DNA from: Glandiceps talaboti
Taxonomy: Eukaryota; Hemichordata; Enteropneusta; Spengelidae
Reading direction: 5' to 3'
Length of the DNA stretch: 64,000 nt
Assembly (NCBI RefSeq): GCF_964340395.1
Contig: NC_135555.1
Coordinates: 18,604,115 to 18,668,114 of the forward strand
The position numbers were made by a program, and so were the translations under genes. The notes under the pieces were generated by a model, which made no database searches, was not told the origin of the DNA, and saw nothing but the letters and a program-made list of their open reading frames with translations. Positions 61,645-64,000 of this stretch are shown here, in pieces (the first letter of the stretch is position 1; every line of letters begins with the position of its first letter).

Positions 61645-61713
61645 CACACAATATTTCCTACCATAATCAGAGCTCCCTGGTCAAGCAATTCTTGAAATGC
61701 TATAAGACTCAGT
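53037..61713 (-). CDS. EEPD1: EEPD1 homologue, C-terminal seven exons
   Basis: Coding exons in transcript order: 61662-61713, 59883-59990, 56528-56659, 55193-55273, 54587-54641, 54261-54455, 53037-53353 (TAA). All introns are GT-AG and phases agree, giving about 312 residues. Family landmarks in order are AFQELLDQGALIM, CNELNNPTLPN, GFLWDKSRGITMKD, IISLHL, IITGDFS, TFTNITTLNPEGS, DNIWLSKGL, and GLVSEHCPVWTEMY. These correspond to the EEP (DNase I-like) fold: QE metal site, LHL, GDF, and SEH in place of SDH. Vertebrate EEPD1 has N-terminal helix-hairpin-helix motifs and acts at stalled replication forks; that part would lie past 64000. The last ~70 residues are a hydrophilic tail without EEP motifs. 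The donor at 55192 (CAG|GTCTGTG) is weak. Confidence 0.9.
53376..53515 (+). mobile_element. CR1/L2-like retrotransposon 3' end
   Basis: A short frame, YKSRLKTYFVQERLF, resembles the C-terminus of such polyproteins. It is followed by GAAGGCACTATATGAATATC and an ATATC-type tail merging into (CTCAT)n. It lies antisense in the last EEPD1 intron. Confidence 0.55.
53522..53760. repeat. (CTCAT)n/(CTCAC)n pentanucleotide array
   Basis: About 48 pentamers in blocks of CTCAT, CTCAC and CTAAC, in the last EEPD1 intron. Confidence 0.95.
53826..53947. repeat. (CAAT)n(CAGT)n microsatellite
   Basis: A run of CAAT units changes to CAGT at 53893 and back near 53937. Confidence 0.98.
54800..55055. repeat. 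Degenerate intronic repeat with CACCTAGGTGGC units
   Basis: Five units of about 45-60 bases carry TATGACTCACCTAGGTGGCA-type cores. On the gene strand each core reads GCCACCTAGGTGAGTC, close to a 5' splice site. It lies in the EEPD1 intron 54642-55192. Confidence 0.75.
55778..56078. mobile_element. MITE with AAAGGGGAACACCAC ends
   Basis: TTTAAAGGGGAACACCACTA at the left is mirrored by TGGTGTGGTGTTCCCCT at the right. Subterminal CCAGAAAATA and TATTTCCTGG also pair. It lies in the EEPD1 intron 55274-56527. Confidence 0.8.
57667..58035. mobile_element. MITE-like element with AATTGTTTCTGGTCAG ends
   Basis: AGAGAATTGTTTCTGGTCAG is mirrored by CTGACCAGAAACAATTTTTT. The ends resemble those of 36320, 39735 and 48465. 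The interior has a 17-base G-run and lies in the EEPD1 intron 56660-59882. Confidence 0.55.
59495..59830. repeat. (TATG)n microsatellite, ~335 bp
   Basis: About 84 TATG units with one TTTG variant at 59641. It lies in an EEPD1 intron, ending about 50 bases downstream of the donor at 59882 on the gene strand. Confidence 0.99.
60105..60675. repeat. ~100-bp minisatellite with poly-C runs, six units
   Basis: CCCTCACT recurs at 60132, 60224, 60330, 60430, 60528 and 60618. Units carry TTCAGTGCACTACTA, GTACATGTAATCCAGACA and a C-run of 8-14. Confidence 0.9.
61322..61480. repeat. (GACA)n/(CTGA) microsatellite
   Basis: Imperfect GACA units with CTGACTAA interruptions, in the EEPD1 intron 59991-61661. 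Confidence 0.95.
61515..61650. repeat. (CA)n microsatellite next to an EEPD1 donor
   Basis: On the gene strand this is a (TG)n tract starting about a dozen bases after the donor of exon 61662-61713. Confidence 0.98.
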
Positions 61714-61719
61714 CTACAA

Positions 61720-62962
61720 AACAAACAAAAATTACAACATTTACTAAAAAGTAAAATTAACTACAGATACACTACATTATAAAGTACATTAAAAAAGAAT
61801 GAATTCATTTTTCACTGGAGCTTCGAATCATTTAGAATAATGTCGGTATCTTGGCAACCAAAATACAACCACACCAGAGTGACGATAAGAGTTTCAATTA
61901 GGCAGCACAATTTATTTACGTCTCACAAAAAGTTTTTGTTACAAATTACATGAATTAAAATACAGATACTGATAGCGTGCAAACTTACATTTTAATTCAC
62001 TGTGAACACAAATCAACATCACTGTGGGATGTAGTCTAGTTCCTATACATTATCGTTACAATTTACACATACATACACTCCAGACTATGTCGGATGACAC
62101 AAAGACAATTCAAACACAAAACAATTTATTTGTGTTCACAGTGAGATAAAATATAACATTTCATATATACATGCACACTATCAGTGCCTGTATTTTGTTA
62201 GTGTAATATGTAACAAAAATGTTATTATGTGTGATGTAAGAAACACCATGCCACCTGATTGAAACTCTACAGTCTTTCTAGTTTGGTAGTAACACTGCCT
62301 GTCTACACGCAATGGTCTAACCAACATCAAGCTTGAAATCATGGCATGATCTATGCAGCTTTTACGCATTATGAGGGGGACTGAAATGATACTGAAGTTG
62401 GTCAAAAGACTTTGAATCACGTAATATTTATATGTAGATAACTTGAAAATGAATTTTACGTGTTTTTAATAGTTAGTAGTAATTCAGAACAACAATGACT
62501 TGAATCTGCAACTAGTTTCACACCTGAGCAGGTTTTTATCAACAAATCTTAACTTTTAAATTAATATAGTGTTCAATGATGAGTTTGTTTACTATATGAA
62601 TTTATTGTTTGTATAGAGTAATAAAAATATACTTAGAGGTACGGATATTGACTCTGGGGATTAGTTGCTATGGCAACACTATCAGATTGGTGTCAGTTGC
62701 TATGACAACAGACTTGGTGTAAAGAATGTGAATGCTGAATCCGTGGCAATACCTGTATTATATTATCAACATCATTGGAAATACATTGTATGAGATATTA
62801 CAATGAAATGCAACAAAGCAGAGTTTTAAAATTTCATTAGTCATAAATGTTAAACTTATTTTGTTGAATTTTTTTAAATTTTATGATACATGTACCAAAA
62901 AGTAGACAGAAAAGTGACAAAATGTTCAATACTAGATGTTACTCCCAATCTCTTTTTTTCAT
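61720..62962. other. Upstream EEPD1 intron sequence, no exon seen
   Basis: No segment encodes the expected residues upstream of LSLIAFQELL, so the next exon lies past 64000. A fragment of the 48-bp repeat is at 62030-62085. Confidence 0.5.
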
Positions 62963-63062
62963 TCAGCGGAGGAAAATATGAGTGACCTAAAGGGTTTTGT
63001 CACTATGAGTTGCTAGACGAGTAGTGACAAACCCTTAGGTCAAAAGTGTGTTCTGGCTGAAT
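62963..63062. mobile_element. Small palindromic MITE, ~100 bp
   Basis: TGACCTAAAGGGTTTTGTCACT pairs (with one gap) with AGTGACAAACCCTTAGGTCA. The outer ATTCAGCGGAGG is loosely mirrored by TTCTGGCTGAAT. Confidence 0.75.
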
Positions 63063-63559
63063 ACAGTACAATATCAGGAATAACATAATTATATCTTCTC
63101 AAGTAGGATTTGCGAAAAAATTGAGAAAATAATAGGAATTTGGAAAATTTTCACTCAAATTTCGAGCCCTGCAAATCCAGTGATGTACGTGATGTAGGCA
63201 CGGGTTGTTGTGAAGCAGAACAACCAGGGGTACATTATCCATATTTTCTGTTCAAAGACAATAACTTGGCTTGAGTATGGTGTAATATACATGTATGATA
63301 TATGACAAACCCTTACCAGCTGACCCTTACTGCACATTGGAAAAAATACCAGTATTTGTGTAAATCAGAGAATCCCAGTGGCCATAACAAAAATAAAGTG
63401 GTAGAACTATTTTGTAAACAAAATATTAACACAAAACATTTTAATTCACTATATACTGTAAAATGATATGTTAATACCAACTTGAAGTCTTACTCAAACA
63501 TGACCAAAAATGTTTATCAGTTTTGTAGATCAAATGATTTACATAAATTTATATAAGTA

Positions 63560-64000
63560 TCGACGTATCGTTATGATTTACACCTCCACTCACTAGTCTA
63601 GTTCCTATACTGTATCGTTACGATTTATATCTCCATTCACATAGTCTAATTCCTATACGGTATCGTTACCATTTACACCTCCACTCACATAGTCTAGTTC
63701 CTATACAGTATCGTTACCATTTACACCTCCACTCACAGTCTACTTCCCATACAGTATCGTTAACATTTACACCTCCATTCACATAGTCTAGTTCCTATAC
63801 AGTATTGTTACGATTTACACCTCCACTCACAGTCTACTTCCCATACAGTATCATTACCATTTACACCTCCACTCACATAGTCTAATTCCTATACAGTATC
63901 GTTACCATTTACACCTCCACTCACAGTCTACTTCCCATACAGTATCGTTAACATTTACACCTCCATTCACATAGTCTAGTTCCTATACAGTATTGTTACG
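63560..64000. repeat. ~48-bp tandem array reaching the window end
   Basis: About nine units of ACAGTATCGTTACCATTTAC, ACCTCCACTCACATAGTC and TAGTTCCTAT. A 46-base variant (ACTCACAGTCTACTTCCCAT) alternates, hinting at a higher-order unit. The array is cut by the window end. Confidence 0.95.

Noticed and set aside
61275-61754. Frames of Thr-His and Cys-Val repeats
   Set aside because: They are (CA)n and (GACA)n translations in an EEPD1 intron.

Overview
This is eukaryotic, animal-type DNA. Coding sequence is sparse and split by GT-AG introns, TATA boxes and AATAAA signals are visible, and the rest is AT-rich with many microsatellites, CR1/L2-type retrotransposon ends and foldback MITEs. The frequent ACATGTACATGTA strings and long (TATG)n, (TCTG)n, (CA)n and (CT)n tracts fit a marine invertebrate (lophotrochozoan or invertebrate deuterostome). 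I cannot name the species. No bacterial operon, CRISPR array, rRNA or convincing tRNA gene is present.

Four genes can be supported. (1) 916-1365, + strand: the last two coding exons of a short-chain dehydrogenase like bacterial-type D-3-hydroxybutyrate dehydrogenase; its 5' part lies before the window. (2) 21335-22384, - strand: a complete 349-residue NAD-dependent sugar-nucleotide epimerase/dehydratase (extended SDR) in one coding exon, with an inferred 5'UTR intron and a TATA promoter near 24850. (3) 26744-27798, - strand: two exons that join in frame and give the hydrophilic C-terminal tail of an unidentified protein. (4) 53037-61713, - strand: seven exons encoding about 312 C-terminal residues of an EEPD1 homologue (endonuclease/exonuclease/phosphatase family domain-containing protein 1); its N-terminal part lies beyond 64000.

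Mobile DNA dominates the rest. A 3,967-bp foldback-like element (5871-9837) has two near-identical ~606-bp inverted arms, is bounded by the same 6-bp direct repeat, and has arms built of degenerate 21-bp units; a retrotransposon remnant sits inside. Several palindromic MITE families recur: AAAGTGGCCATATGG ends (174, 13057, 13562, 15040, 52322), CAATCTGATTAAAATC ends (15467, 27064, 35471, 41986, 46025), GACTGTCGACAGTCGC ends (43078 and a solo arm at 2249), and single palindromes at 10188, 10900, 24363, 28166, 29990, 36320, 47618, 55778 and 62963. An acidic-repeat element occurs twice in opposite orientation (5012 and 42287). Minisatellites include 37-bp (38736), 39-bp (15650), ~100-bp poly-C (60105) and ~48-bp (63560 to the window end) arrays.

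The genes share no visible pathway; they are ordinary animal genes in a transposon-rich landscape. The less ordinary material is the 21-bp-periodic foldback element, the MITE family whose ends enclose different cores, and the long GU-type repeats just downstream of two EEPD1 splice donors. Many long open frames in the window are microsatellite translations and are not genes.
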